Source of the DNA: Bryobacterales bacterium
Lineage (GTDB): Bacteria; Acidobacteriota; Terriglobia; Bryobacterales; Bryobacteraceae
Reading direction: 5' to 3'
Assembly: GCA_016789785.1 (NCBI GenBank)
Contig: JAEUQE010000057.1
Coordinates: 1-40,328, forward strand
Length of the DNA stretch: 40,328 nucleotides
Shown: piece after piece, positions 32,170-40,328 of the stretch
How the letters are laid out: each line of letters opens with the position of its first letter
Position numbering within the stretch: the stretch's first letter is position 1
Notes under the pieces: generated by a model
Seen by the model: the letters and a program-made list of their open reading frames with translations, nothing else
Database searches by the model: none
Told to the model about the DNA's origin: nothing
Program-made: the position numbers and the translations under genes

Positions 32170-33000
32170 TTACTTGAGAAAGGTGCGGGAGACGGCGAAT
32201 TGCCAGAAGGTGTTGTTCACGATGCCTGGTTGAAGGCCCCACTGTTTGCGGAGGCCGGCTTCGAACCGCGTGCCTCGCCAATACATCGCGAGCATGGTTT
32301 GATAGCGCAGCACACGATTGCCATGAGTGCCATAGAAGCCCCAGGAGTAAGTATGCGCGGGGCCGTGACGGAACGCGACCTGGACGGTTTCCTTGCGCGT
32401 GATCGGATGTTCCACCCACATCTGCGAATGGACGGCGTTGCCTTTGGGCAGCGGGCTTTTCCAAAGGTTCCAGGCGTCGCTAGTGACGGTGACGGGCAGG
32501 CTTCGCAAGCGAGTCCGGTAGGTTACGGACTGGTGTGTGAGCCAGTCGCGGGTGCCGCACTTCACCAGAGGAAACTGCCAGTGCTGCACGCCGCCGGCAA
32601 GTGAGAAGGAATGGCGTCCGCGAACAAACACGTTGCGGCGGTAGCCGACGCCGGCCTGCCATTGATTGGCGCCGCCGCGCGTGTCGGTCGCGTCCACCCC
32701 GAACAGATACGCGGTGTCCCCCTTGGCAAGCACATTCACCGCGCCGGCCTCAACGCGGTTCTGCCACATGGGGCCTTGGCCAAATGTGCCGCCGAGCGTC
32801 AACTGGAATGTCTCCGCCATGCCGCTCTGCAGGGTGGCGGTCCACCGCAGAGGGCCGCGTTCGTCGTGTGTCTGCGCAGGCAGGCCCGGCGTCAGCAGTA
32901 GCGTCAGCAGGGGAAGTGCGACTGCTGATGCGAGTCCATATTGCCCGGCCCTTGACCTCTGATGCGTATCCTCGAGTCTTGGTATCCAACCATCCAACAT
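32170..33000 (-). CDS. Probable outer-membrane beta-barrel protein, uncharacterised
   Basis: 276 aa. A hydrophobic segment (YGLASAVALPLLTLLLTPGLPAQ) preceded by a charged stretch is a likely signal peptide. The mature part is made of amphipathic beta strands with alternating aromatic residues, for example AYLFGVDATDTRG, NQWQAGVGYRRNVFVRGRHS, SWGFYGTHGNRVLRYQTML and MYWRGTRFEAGLRKQWGL. It ends FAVSRTFLK, resembling a barrel C-terminus, though not with the classical final Phe. I do not recognise a family. The start is uncertain: ATG 33000 lies before the signal but has no Shine-Dalgarno sequence. It is 69 bp upstream of the TPR regulator on the same strand. Confidence 0.6.
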   Translation of the reverse strand: MLDGWIPRLEDTHQRSRAGQYGLASAVALPLLTLLLTPGLPAQTHDERGPLRWTATLQSGMAETFQLTLGGTFGQGPMWQNRVEAGAVNVLAKGDTAYLFGVDATDTRGGANQWQAGVGYRRNVFVRGRHSFSLAGGVQHWQFPLVKCGTRDWLTHQSVTYRTRLRSLPVTVTSDAWNLWKSPLPKGNAVHSQMWVEHPITRKETVQVAFRHGPAHTYSWGFYGTHGNRVLRYQTMLAMYWRGTRFEAGLRKQWGLQPGIVNNTFWQFAVSRTFLK

Positions 33001-33408
33001 CGCTGCGAAACTGGCTCGTAATGGATTCGCCGGTAAGCGATGAGCCACTCCTTTCGCGGCCCTTGATTCGGCCGCAACTGGGAGTCTGGAACGACTCCCG
33101 GAGCCGCCCATGCCAACGAATTGCGCAGACCAGATGGATCGATACGGAGGTTGGCCAAACCCGTGCAGAAAACGAATAGAAGAAGGACGTTGAAAAGTTC
33201 GTGCAGGGATTCGGACCGGCTGCGAAGCCGAAGGCGGGAGGCGAGACCGTTGCTACAACGGATCACTTTTCAGAATAGCAGATTGATGGAGCGGATTTTT
33301 TCACACGCCGTGATGCGGGATGCGGCGGAAATTCCGCGTTAGCCTTCAGGGACGTTGTGTGTCCGCTTGTATGAGACGCTTGTATGGAGAGAGGAGCGAA
33401 GCAACCGA
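33001..33408. other. Divergent intergenic region with a short palindrome
   Basis: This is a 408-bp gap between a leftward barrel gene and a rightward Solibacter-type surface protein. A near-palindrome GCGGAA-A-TTCCGC lies at 33325-33337 and could be an operator for either gene. A run of Ts at 33297-33301 and moderately AT-rich DNA around 33271-33301 mark a likely promoter zone, but no hexamer pair is convincing. No gene is seen. Confidence 0.4.
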
Positions 33409-35004
33409 ATGAGGATTCGAACGGCTGTTCTTGTGTGTGTGGCGACGGCGGCGGTAATGACCGCGCAGCCAGTGATCAACCCAGTTGGAGCAGGCAACGC
33501 GGGGAGCATGATTGCCAGAGGCCTGCCTGGGGCGGGCATCGCACAGGGCGCACGGATCGCCATCATGGGTAAGGATCTGGGGCCGGCCGAGGCGGCGACT
33601 CGCGGTTTCCCGCTGTCGGCGGAGCCATTGGGCGGTGTCTCGATCAAGGTGGAAGTGGGCGGGTCAACGGTGGACGCGTGGGTCGTACTGGCGTCGGCGA
33701 GCCGTTTGGAAGCGGTGTTGCCGTCCTCGACGCCGGTAGGTTCGGCTCGCATCACGGTGAGCTATCAGGATCGCAGCGCGACCACGCCGGCCGAGGTTGT
33801 GAAGGCGCGGTTTGGAATCAGCACGCGCACGAATACGGGGATCGGCGCGGCGAGGGCGGCCTCGGAAGACAGCATCGACATCACACCGTTGGCGGCCGCG
33901 AAGCCGGGTCAGCGCATTGTGCTGACAGGCACGGGGCTTGGTCCAGTGGAAGGCGATGAAGCAGCGGGGCCGGTCAGCGGCGAGTTGACGGCTGTGTTGG
34001 AGGTGCGGATCGGCGGCAAGGTGGTGAACGTGATTTCGAAGGGCCGTTCCGAGGCGCCGGGCATGGATCGCGTGGTGGTGGAGGTGCCGGAAGTAAGCGG
34101 CTGCAATGTGCCCGTGGTGGCGAGCACCGACGGCGTCTACACGAACTTCGCGACCATCGCGGTGGGCGCCGATGGCCGCTGTTCGGATGAAACCGGGTTC
34201 TCGCAGGCGGATTTCGATCGCTTCCCCACAAGCGGCACTGCACGGACAGGCTCGATCAGTTTGTCGCGTACCAGCATGGCGGTGGAAGGCTTCTCGTTGA
34301 CCTCGCATGCCGCATCGGGCGGCTTCCAGGAATGGACCGCGAGCGATCTGTTTCAGACGGGCGGGCTGGATGTGTTGCCGTCGCTTGGGTCGTGCTTCGT
34401 GCTGCGGTTTGCAGCGACCGAAGAGGCGTTTCCTGAGTTTCGTTGGAAGAATCTGGACGCGGGTCCGGCCCTGACGATTACGGGTCCGCGCGGCAGCCGT
34501 CCGATGCCGAAGCGCGATGGCGTTTACTCGGCGGATCTCGGCCAGTCGCTGCCGATTCCGGGTGCTCCGTCGACGGCGTTTCTGGATCCTGGCGAGTACA
34601 CAGTGACAGGACCGGGCGGCGCCGATGTAGGCGCGTTCAGCGCGAAGATCCGGATTGGCGCTGCGATTGATTGGACCAACCGGCAGGCGCTCGGCACGGT
34701 GCCGCGCGGCCAGGATCTGCAGGTGACATGGACCGGCGGTACGGACTCAGAATACGTGTGGGTGAACGGGACCTCGGCGACGGAGCAAGCGGCGCAGGCG
34801 GTGACCTTTGTGTGTCTGGAGCGGGCCACGGCGGGAAGGCTTACGGTTCCTTCCTATGTGTTGTCGCAGCTTCCGGCGGGCGACGGAGTGCTGATGGTGT
34901 TCAGCGCGCCGTTCCGTGCGGGCAATGCGTTTCAGGCAAGCGGAATCGATGCGGGGTACATCACGGCGACGTCGGGTTCCGGCCGCACTTCGAGTTTCCG
35001 GTAG
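33409..35004 (+). CDS. Exported Solibacter-type surface protein with TIGR03437-like domains
   Basis: 531 aa. A signal peptide (MRIRTAVLVCVATAAVMTAQ) is followed by two domains like the Solibacter C-terminal domain, an IPT/TIG-like beta fold. The first has ARIAIMGKDLGPAEAA, PLGGVSIKVEVGGSTVDAWV and LEAVLPSSTPVGSARITVSY. The second has GQRIVLTGTGLGPVEGDE, LEVRIGGKVV and ASTDGVYTNFATIAV. The rest is beta-rich (EYTVTGPGGADVGAFSAKI) with scattered cysteines. The ATG was placed before the signal peptide; a GAGGAG lies about 13 nt upstream. Function unknown; such proteins are secreted in large numbers by this lineage, possibly for adhesion or binding of polymers. Confidence 0.85.
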   Translation: MRIRTAVLVCVATAAVMTAQPVINPVGAGNAGSMIARGLPGAGIAQGARIAIMGKDLGPAEAATRGFPLSAEPLGGVSIKVEVGGSTVDAWVVLASASRLEAVLPSSTPVGSARITVSYQDRSATTPAEVVKARFGISTRTNTGIGAARAASEDSIDITPLAAAKPGQRIVLTGTGLGPVEGDEAAGPVSGELTAVLEVRIGGKVVNVISKGRSEAPGMDRVVVEVPEVSGCNVPVVASTDGVYTNFATIAVGADGRCSDETGFSQADFDRFPTSGTARTGSISLSRTSMAVEGFSLTSHAASGGFQEWTASDLFQTGGLDVLPSLGSCFVLRFAATEEAFPEFRWKNLDAGPALTITGPRGSRPMPKRDGVYSADLGQSLPIPGAPSTAFLDPGEYTVTGPGGADVGAFSAKIRIGAAIDWTNRQALGTVPRGQDLQVTWTGGTDSEYVWVNGTSATEQAAQAVTFVCLERATAGRLTVPSYVLSQLPAGDGVLMVFSAPFRAGNAFQASGIDAGYITATSGSGRTSSFR

Positions 35005-35171
35005 CCGTGGGCGGGCGGGCCATGCCTGGCCAGAACGCCGGGTAGCGGACACGGATCTGCGAGCGCACGGAGGCGTCCCTGGAGTGGAGACGCCTGTCTC
35101 GCCGCCTCCGGTGCTCTTTGCGATGGAAGTTATCGATCGTTCACCCGCCGGACGGAGCTCCGGCAACGAGA

Positions 35172-35300
35172 CACTTCGTACACCGCTTCAGGAATGCGGT
35201 CTCGTATCTCATGCACAGGTAGCGCATGCCCCCACGCGTGCCGTGCCGGCACTCAAGCCGGCACCCCGAACTTCGACGAGCCGCTACTGCGGGCGCGGGG
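35172..35300 (+). repeat. Intergenic repeat element, copy C
   Basis: CACTTCGTACACCGCT (35172-35187) matches the start of copy B at 15 of 16 bases. It continues with GGTAGCGCATGC and CCGGCACTCAAGCCGGCAC, which resemble the GTAGCGCAGGCACTC and GCCGGCACTCTTGCC blocks of copy B. The surrounding gap (35005-35374) holds no gene but further short inverted blocks (for example CGGAGCTCCG and GGAGGCGTCC ... GGAGACGCCT), so most of the gap looks like repeat-derived DNA. Confidence 0.55.
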
Positions 35301-35374
35301 CAGCATGAGAAACACGTGGATGAACTTCTGAAACGACTGATAAAGCTGGCAAGGAATCGCGGCGCCGCGGAAGT

Positions 35375-37525
35375 TCAGGGGATGACCATCACCGGTGTTT
35401 GCCAGAACGCAGCCTTCTTCGTTGCCGGATCGACCACCGTCACCTGGCAGAGATACTCGCCGGGGTCGAGCGGTTCGAGCGGGACCGAGAAGCGCAGAGG
35501 CACGGTATTGAGGCGGGCCGCCGTCAGTTCCGCCGTACTCAGGGGCTTTGTCTCCAGTGCCTTCTTCCCGTCGCGATACAACGTCACGTAAGCATGCACC
35601 GGGCGGGCGGGCGTGGGCGTTGCGTTCGCACCGGGTGGGGTGGGGCCGGGTTGGTAGGCCTGTAAGTAGACATACATTTCCTTCGACCGGCTGAACACCC
35701 GGGTAACCGATGGGATCAACTTCCGTCCATCCTCCACCAGCGGGCTGGCAGACTGCGCCTGCTGCCCTTTCGTGCCCTTGACCGCGGTGAACAGCGCTTC
35801 CTTCATCTCCGCGCGCTGGCTGCTGAGGATGACCGAACTGATTGGGATGCGCTGCGTCTCCTTATTGAGGTTCGGCACGCGGAACGGCATCTCGTAAGTG
35901 CCGATGCGGCCGGTTTCGGCATCGCGGGCGAGAAATTTGATCCTGTAGCTGCCGGGTAATAGCGTGAAACCGGTATCATACTCGATGGGCCGGTTGGCGA
36001 GTTCCGCCGCTGTTGCGCCGGAGAGACGGATGTCCACCTTGTCGCGCACATTCGTAACAGTAGCGCCGAATTCATCCTTAATTTCGCCGATGAAGTCGAT
36101 GCGGGTGTATTCGTGACCACTCTTGCGCGCGAGTGCTAGTTCGCTGCCCGGGATCTTGACCATCAGCGGGACGAAATATTCGGCCCGATTCAACTGGAAA
36201 TAGCCATTCTCCATGGCGATGGTAAGTTCCGTGATCGGGTCACCCAGCATGAGCGCGTCTTCGAGCTGGCGTTCGCGGTCGGCGGTAGTGAACTTCGCGA
36301 ATTGCTTGCCGGCGTAGTAACCCTGGCGGTAATCGAGTGCCGCCTGGAGTCCTTCGCGCAGGGTAATCTTGATGCGCCGGAACTTGCCATCGAGATTCGG
36401 ATTGGTGGTGTAGTAGCCGAGAATGTAGTAACTGCCTGTGGCCTGCTGCGCCTGAACAATGCCGCGGCTGAGCTCGTTGGTATCGAGTAGCGCCTTGCCG
36501 CCGGTGTCTGCCGCGAGCGTCCACAGCGTGTCCTGTGAACGCTGGTAGTTGTTGAGTGCCGCCGTGGCCGCGCCGCCCGTGTACATGGCAAGGCCGCCCG
36601 GCGAGCCGCGGGTCGCATCGCCGAGGGGGGCCTGCGCCACGAGTCCGCGCGCGTCGATGGGCCAGAAAGAGACGCCGGAACGGATGGCTGCGTTGATGGT
36701 GGCCTGTAACTGGGCCTGGTTATTCATCCCGTTGAGACGCAGGCCGCTGGCGAAGTAGACGAGCGATTTCTTTTCGTTGAGTCTGCCGAGCATGTTTGCG
36801 GCGGTCTGCAGCGCGGCGAGTTGGCGGTCGGTAAAGAAGATGTTGAATTCAGCGTCGTTCTGGCCGAAGGCCGCGCCGGTATCCGGGCGGGAGGGATCGG
36901 CTGAGTCCGGCGGTGCGTTCTCGTCCTCACCGACGATGAGGGTTTCGATGATTCCGAGCAGGCGGGCGCGGTCGGCGGTGAAATCCTGCAGCACCTGGAC
37001 GGCGCCGCTGGTGTAGGCCATCAGGGCGACCAGATCGGCCGGCGTCATCTGTGTGCGGACGAAGTTTTTCGCGGCGTTGAAGGCGCGGATCTGATCGTGT
37101 ACCGGCATCGCCGACAGGTCGAAGTAGATTGCGAGCAGACGGCGGTTGCGGTAGCGGACGTCGCCGGGTGGTTCCGGCGAAATCTGCGTGCGGGTGAGCC
37201 GCGCGAAGGGTGGGACACGCTGCGATTCGGGCAGCGCGAAGCCCGCCACTTCGGCCGCGGGAGGAGGTTCGTCGAGTTTTTGGAATTCGAAGAAACGAAT
37301 GTCCTGGGGGACTCCGTCTTCGGTGAGCAGGAAGTCCTTGGCGGTAAGTCCAGTAACCGGCTGGCCGGCCTTATCCTTTACGGTGACGGCTTCGATGACT
37401 AACTGTGTGGTGGTTCGGAAGGAGGGCGTGTCCTGGGCGCCGGGGGTGGTGTTGGCGCCGGTTTGCGCGAAGCAGGTCAGGCTGAGAAGGAGGGTGGCGG
37501 TGACTGCGGTGAGAGAGAAGGTCAT
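35375..37525 (-). CDS. VWFA-related acidobacterial secreted protein (TIGR03436 type)
   Basis: 716 aa with a signal peptide (MTFSLTAVTATLLLSLTCFAQ). Residues 35-80 carry the family opener (LVIEAVTVKDKAGQPVTGL, DFLLTEDGVPQDI). A von Willebrand A-like domain spans about 125-390: LLAIYFDLSAMP, ADLVALMAYTSGAVQVLQDF, KKSLVYFASGL, FWPIDARGL. The metal site is only partly kept (DLSAM rather than DxSxS). The C-terminal half (400-716) is beta-rich. The family is exported and largely restricted to Acidobacteria; the role is unknown. It lies downstream of the TonB receptor on the same strand, across 317 bp that hold a repeat element. Confidence 0.9.
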   Translation of the reverse strand: MTFSLTAVTATLLLSLTCFAQTGANTTPGAQDTPSFRTTTQLVIEAVTVKDKAGQPVTGLTAKDFLLTEDGVPQDIRFFEFQKLDEPPPAAEVAGFALPESQRVPPFARLTRTQISPEPPGDVRYRNRRLLAIYFDLSAMPVHDQIRAFNAAKNFVRTQMTPADLVALMAYTSGAVQVLQDFTADRARLLGIIETLIVGEDENAPPDSADPSRPDTGAAFGQNDAEFNIFFTDRQLAALQTAANMLGRLNEKKSLVYFASGLRLNGMNNQAQLQATINAAIRSGVSFWPIDARGLVAQAPLGDATRGSPGGLAMYTGGAATAALNNYQRSQDTLWTLAADTGGKALLDTNELSRGIVQAQQATGSYYILGYYTTNPNLDGKFRRIKITLREGLQAALDYRQGYYAGKQFAKFTTADRERQLEDALMLGDPITELTIAMENGYFQLNRAEYFVPLMVKIPGSELALARKSGHEYTRIDFIGEIKDEFGATVTNVRDKVDIRLSGATAAELANRPIEYDTGFTLLPGSYRIKFLARDAETGRIGTYEMPFRVPNLNKETQRIPISSVILSSQRAEMKEALFTAVKGTKGQQAQSASPLVEDGRKLIPSVTRVFSRSKEMYVYLQAYQPGPTPPGANATPTPARPVHAYVTLYRDGKKALETKPLSTAELTAARLNTVPLRFSVPLEPLDPGEYLCQVTVVDPATKKAAFWQTPVMVIP

Positions 37526-37629
37526 TGCCTGGAGCCTCGTGGGGAGAAGGAATTGATGTTGGGCAGACCGGGATTGCCCGCGGGGGACAAAGTACCGATG
37601 ACCAGGCGTGCAGTTTCCGAGGTTCGGTC

Positions 37630-37806
37630 ACATGTTTCCGCAGGGTCAAAGACCGACAAGCTTCCGCCGCAACGAGCCTCGGTAGCGGCGAAAGAGGCTT
37701 CCCCGGGAGAGGGGAAGCGGCAGGCAAGAGTGCCGGCAAGAGTGCCTGCGCTACGGCGGCTGCGGCAGGAGGACAGGAGCGTAATTGTGGAGCGGTGTAC
37801 TAAGTG
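37630..37806 (-). repeat. Intergenic repeat element, copy B
   Basis: Read on the minus strand it begins CACTTAGTACACCGCTCC. It contains a tandem 12-bp block GGCACTCTTGCC twice, then GCCGCTTCCCCTCTC, GAAGCCTCTTTCGCCGCT and GTTGCGGCGGAAGCTTGTC. It is homologous along most of its length to copy A and at its 5' end to copy C. It fills the gap between the TonB receptor and the VWFA-related gene and interrupts a short leader-like reading frame. Confidence 0.7.
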
Positions 37807-37839
37807 GGCCGCGGCGAGGACGGTGAAAGAGTAAGTCAT
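37801..37839 (-). pseudogene. Possible leader-peptide relic interrupted by repeat copy B
   Basis: Three bases after the TonB stop, ATG opens a frame reading MTYSFTVLAAAHL, which then runs into the repeat. It resembles the signal peptide of the next gene, MTFSLTAVTA, at both protein and DNA level (24 of 33 bases by hand). It may be a duplicated or displaced 5' end of the VWFA-related gene. The similarity is short and could be chance. Confidence 0.35.
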
Positions 37840-37842
37840 CGC

Positions 37843-40328
37843 TTAGAACCTTGCTCGGAAAATCGCTTGCACGGTGCGCATGGGGTTGGCGGCGGTGGGT
37901 AGGCCGAACTGGGCATTGCCTGCCACGGTGTTCCAACTGGGGTAAGTGACCGTATTGAGGGCGTTGGCGGCTTCCAGACGGAAGTCGTAACTTATTCGCT
38001 CCGCAGCTCGGAAGGTGCGCCCCAGCGATGCGTTCAAGGCAAATTGGTGCGGGCCCGTGATGGAGTTGCGGCCAGCGTTGCCCCAGCGGCCGGGGGCGGG
38101 TGCGGTAACCGCGGCGGGGTTGAGATAGAAACCTGGTGGCGCGTCGTAGACGCTGAGGCCGGTGTAGTCAGGACGAAGGCTTCCGGTGACGCCCGTGCCG
38201 AGGACCGGGCGGAAGAAGATGGGAGTCAGCGGAAGGCCGGTGCCGGTGTTGATCTGCGAAGCGATTGTCCAGTCCTTGAGGATGGCGGCAACTCTGCCCG
38301 TCGCGAGCGCACCGCCCTTTGCCCCCATACCCGTGGTGTACGAGATCATGGTGGAGAGTAAATGGCGTTGATCGAAATTGGAGCGTCCGCGTTCCGCGCG
38401 AAGATCCAGCCAGTTCTGCGCGATCATCGAGGGGCCTTGGGCGCGCCCGCCGAGTGAGGCATTGTCGATGGCCTTCGCATAGGTGTAAGTGGCATTCGCG
38501 GTGAAGCCGGAACGCAAACGGCGGCGGATCTGTAACTGTGCGGAGTGGCGTGTGGAATTGCCATTGGAGGTGAGAAAAGTGAAACCGGAGGGACCGCCCG
38601 TGGGAATCACGCCGGACGGAGACGTATTGGGCAGAAACTCCTGTTGGGCGCGAGTTCCCTTAGTGCCGCTGTAAGTGGACGTAACTTGGAGTGCGGCGGG
38701 CAAGTCGCGCTGGATGGTCAACTGCCAGGTCTGCGCGTAGCCGGTGAGAAAGCCGGGGTCGACGGCGAAGGTGGTCGCGTCGGTGGCGCTGAGGTTCAAC
38801 GGGAAGCCGTTGGCGAGGGTGAGCGGCGTGGCCGGGGAAGTCGCGACGCGCAGGCTGCGCGAGAGCGGGGCCTGCTGGCTCATGCGCGTTGCGACGGGCA
38901 AGTAGATGGAGGTGTCGTAGTAGATGCCGTAGCCGCCTCGGATGACCAGCGACGACGCCGCGATGGGCCGCCAGGAGAAGCCAATGCGGGGCGCGAGGTT
39001 ATTACGGTCCGGGCGGGGCAGGTTGGAGGATGGCGTGGCTGCTGTGAATCCCGGAGCAATGTCGAGGTTGACCAGGCGGCCATAGCGCTCCTCCATGGGC
39101 GACCAGTATTCCCAGCGCAGTCCGGCATTGATGGTGAGGGCGGGATTCACGCGCCAATCGTCATTGACGAATAACTCGGTGATGCGCGAACGCAGGTACT
39201 TGTCGGCATTACCAAAGGCGATGGAACTGGTGTCGGGAAGGCCGAGGAGGAAGGAGGCGAAATCGGCGCCAGTGGTCAGTCCCGTGAAGGCGAAGGTGCC
39301 CCGGGGATCCTGCTGCGAGAAGACATTGAACTGCTGGCGGCGGTAGTTCATTCCACCCGTGAGGTTGTGCCGGCCGAGGTTTTTGTAAGTGTCCACGGAG
39401 AGGCCCACGGTCTGATTACGGTTGCGGGCATACTGCGGCTGCGTGAGCGGGTGGATACCGGAGGCGAAGAGCAGCGCGGGTGGGCCCCAATTAACCGGGT
39501 CCTGGTTGTTGCCCTGAATGCCCGCCTCGGCAGCGACATTGCGCCGGTTGGCGAAGTAAGGCGTGGTGTTATTGGCGAAACGGCTGTACTGAAGGCCGAT
39601 GTTCACGAAAGACCGGGGTGTGAAGCTGCGACGGAATCCCGCGGTGGCGTTGATGCCGGAGACGGAGCCCGTTTCGAGGAATCCATACAGGTCGGGAGTA
39701 TCGGTGCGGGTGCTCTGCCAGGCGTAACTACCAGTGACGAAGTTCCGGCGGATTTGTTTATTGGCGCGGGTCTGCAGGTCGTCCTGATGAAGGCCGCTGA
39801 CGAGAGGCAGTTGGTAGTTATAGCGGGTGCTGCCGGTGAAGTTCGGCAGCGGGTAGAGATCGAGTAGTGAGCGTGATTGCGGGCTGATCCGGCTCGCGGG
39901 GAGGCGGTTGGCGGGGAAGGGAAGGCCCGACGCCGGATCCGTGACGGCCGTGGCGAACTCGCCGGCGCGCTGGGCGGCGGTGGGCATCAGCGCGGTCTGC
40001 GTATTGGCGTTGGAGTTGCGAGTCCACTGGTAATTCAGAGTAAGTACCGGGCCGCCCCGAGTAAGCAGTTTCGGGATTTTCAGCGGCCCCCCGAAGGCAA
40101 GCAGGCCTTGGAAGCGGTTGTAGCCGGGTTTGGGAGTATTCTGTCCGGTAAGTGAAAAGGCGCGTGCGTCGAAGGCGGCGTTATTCCAGATAAAGCCGAT
40201 GTTGCCGTTGTAGAGCGAGCGCTGGCCCCGGCGATTGTTGCCGAAGGCGGGCAGCAGGGCGAAGGGTGAGGATGCGCCGTTGCTGACGCTTCCGTTGATG
40301 AGGAAACCGTCGGCGGCGCGTTGGGCGA
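37843..40328 (-). CDS. Oar-like TonB-dependent receptor, 5' part outside window
   Basis: 827 residues are visible; the frame stays open to the window edge, so the N-terminal signal, carboxypeptidase-like regulatory domain and plug lie beyond 40328. The visible part begins AQRAADGFLING and contains RGQRSLYNGNIGFIWNN, ARAFSLTGQNTPKPGYNR and FGGPLKIPKL, all typical of acidobacterial Oar-like receptors. Barrel strands follow, for example NDDWRVNPALTINAGLRWEY and APRIGFSWRP, ending MRTVQAIFRARF with a terminal Phe. It sits in the outer membrane and probably imports oligosaccharide or other polymer fragments with TonB energy. An internal Met at 39987 is not the start. Confidence 0.92.
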   Translation of the reverse strand, partial: AQRAADGFLINGSVSNGASSPFALLPAFGNNRRGQRSLYNGNIGFIWNNAAFDARAFSLTGQNTPKPGYNRFQGLLAFGGPLKIPKLLTRGGPVLTLNYQWTRNSNANTQTALMPTAAQRAGEFATAVTDPASGLPFPANRLPASRISPQSRSLLDLYPLPNFTGSTRYNYQLPLVSGLHQDDLQTRANKQIRRNFVTGSYAWQSTRTDTPDLYGFLETGSVSGINATAGFRRSFTPRSFVNIGLQYSRFANNTTPYFANRRNVAAEAGIQGNNQDPVNWGPPALLFASGIHPLTQPQYARNRNQTVGLSVDTYKNLGRHNLTGGMNYRRQQFNVFSQQDPRGTFAFTGLTTGADFASFLLGLPDTSSIAFGNADKYLRSRITELFVNDDWRVNPALTINAGLRWEYWSPMEERYGRLVNLDIAPGFTAATPSSNLPRPDRNNLAPRIGFSWRPIAASSLVIRGGYGIYYDTSIYLPVATRMSQQAPLSRSLRVATSPATPLTLANGFPLNLSATDATTFAVDPGFLTGYAQTWQLTIQRDLPAALQVTSTYSGTKGTRAQQEFLPNTSPSGVIPTGGPSGFTFLTSNGNSTRHSAQLQIRRRLRSGFTANATYTYAKAIDNASLGGRAQGPSMIAQNWLDLRAERGRSNFDQRHLLSTMISYTTGMGAKGGALATGRVAAILKDWTIASQINTGTGLPLTPIFFRPVLGTGVTGSLRPDYTGLSVYDAPPGFYLNPAAVTAPAPGRWGNAGRNSITGPHQFALNASLGRTFRAAERISYDFRLEAANALNTVTYPSWNTVAGNAQFGLPTAANPMRTVQAIFRARF

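Noticed and set aside
30196..32604. An 802-codon open frame on the plus strand opposite the TPR regulator
   Set aside because: The minus strand has clear TPR units and a TolB-N-like domain in phase. The plus-strand product is low-complexity and spans gene boundaries.

Overview
The window looks like chromosomal DNA of an Acidobacteriota member of the Solibacter/Bryobacter type. It is GC-rich, about 60-65% by eye. It carries several families that are diagnostic of or strongly enriched in that group: a PadR plus ADOP-type permease pair, a VWFA-related acidobacterial protein, a Solibacter-type (TIGR03437-like) surface protein, an Oar-like TonB receptor, DUF1080, and a PQQ-type propeller next to a sulfatase. 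There is no phage, integrase, CRISPR array, tRNA or rRNA. The assignment rests on family recognition, not on a database search.

Layout. 0.3-1.1 kb: secreted subclass-B3-like metallo-beta-lactamase with a GOB-type glutamine. 1.2-6.5 kb: a translationally coupled signalling operon (receiver with dead GGDEF, then a 1333-aa CheB-CheR-PAS-histidine kinase, then a single-domain receiver). 6.7-9.7 kb: PadR regulator and its MacB/FtsX-like permease, with an operator lying over the -35. 10.0-10.4 kb: a decayed HicAB module. 10.5-13.5 kb: gamma-glutamyltransferase, secreted lectin-like protein, small Ala-rich protein. 13.7-17.0 kb: DUF1080 hydrolase followed by a tight pair, a polytopic membrane protein with a duplicated WH...D...PxH motif and a His/Met-rich periplasmic protein whose predicted mature N-terminus is histidine. 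17.1-18.5 kb: sulfatase, convergent with a PQQ-like propeller carrying two EF-hand loops. 20.0-20.1 kb: 15-bp tandem repeat. 20.2-23.8 kb: tdk-ispE-esterase operon. 23.8-28.8 kb: methyltransferase, membrane-anchored beta-carbonic-anhydrase-like protein, FkbM methyltransferase, CusF-SCO1 copper protein coupled to a TPR protein. 29.0-33.0 kb: SDF-family transporter with altered cation ligands, winged-helix/TPR regulator, outer-membrane barrel-like protein. 33.4-40.3 kb: Solibacter-type surface protein, VWFA-related protein and a 5'-truncated TonB receptor.

The most promising candidate for an undescribed system is the membrane/periplasmic pair at 14380-17022. It has the architecture of CopC/CopD (periplasmic histidine-brace protein plus polytopic His-rich membrane partner), but I recognise neither sequence as CopC or CopD. 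Copper is a plausible substrate, and a CusF-SCO1 fusion lies 9 kb away, but this is inference.

At the DNA level three signals are not explained by genes. One is an intergenic repeat element in three copies (28.8, 35.2 and 37.7 kb). The second is a marked excess of the AT-rich word GTAAGT/ACTTAC, used in all three reading frames. The third is a set of genes whose -10-like hexamer sits 6-9 nt before the start codon, which suggests leaderless mRNAs. Start codons were moved inward from the longest open frame where a signal peptide, Shine-Dalgarno sequence or operon overlap argued for it.
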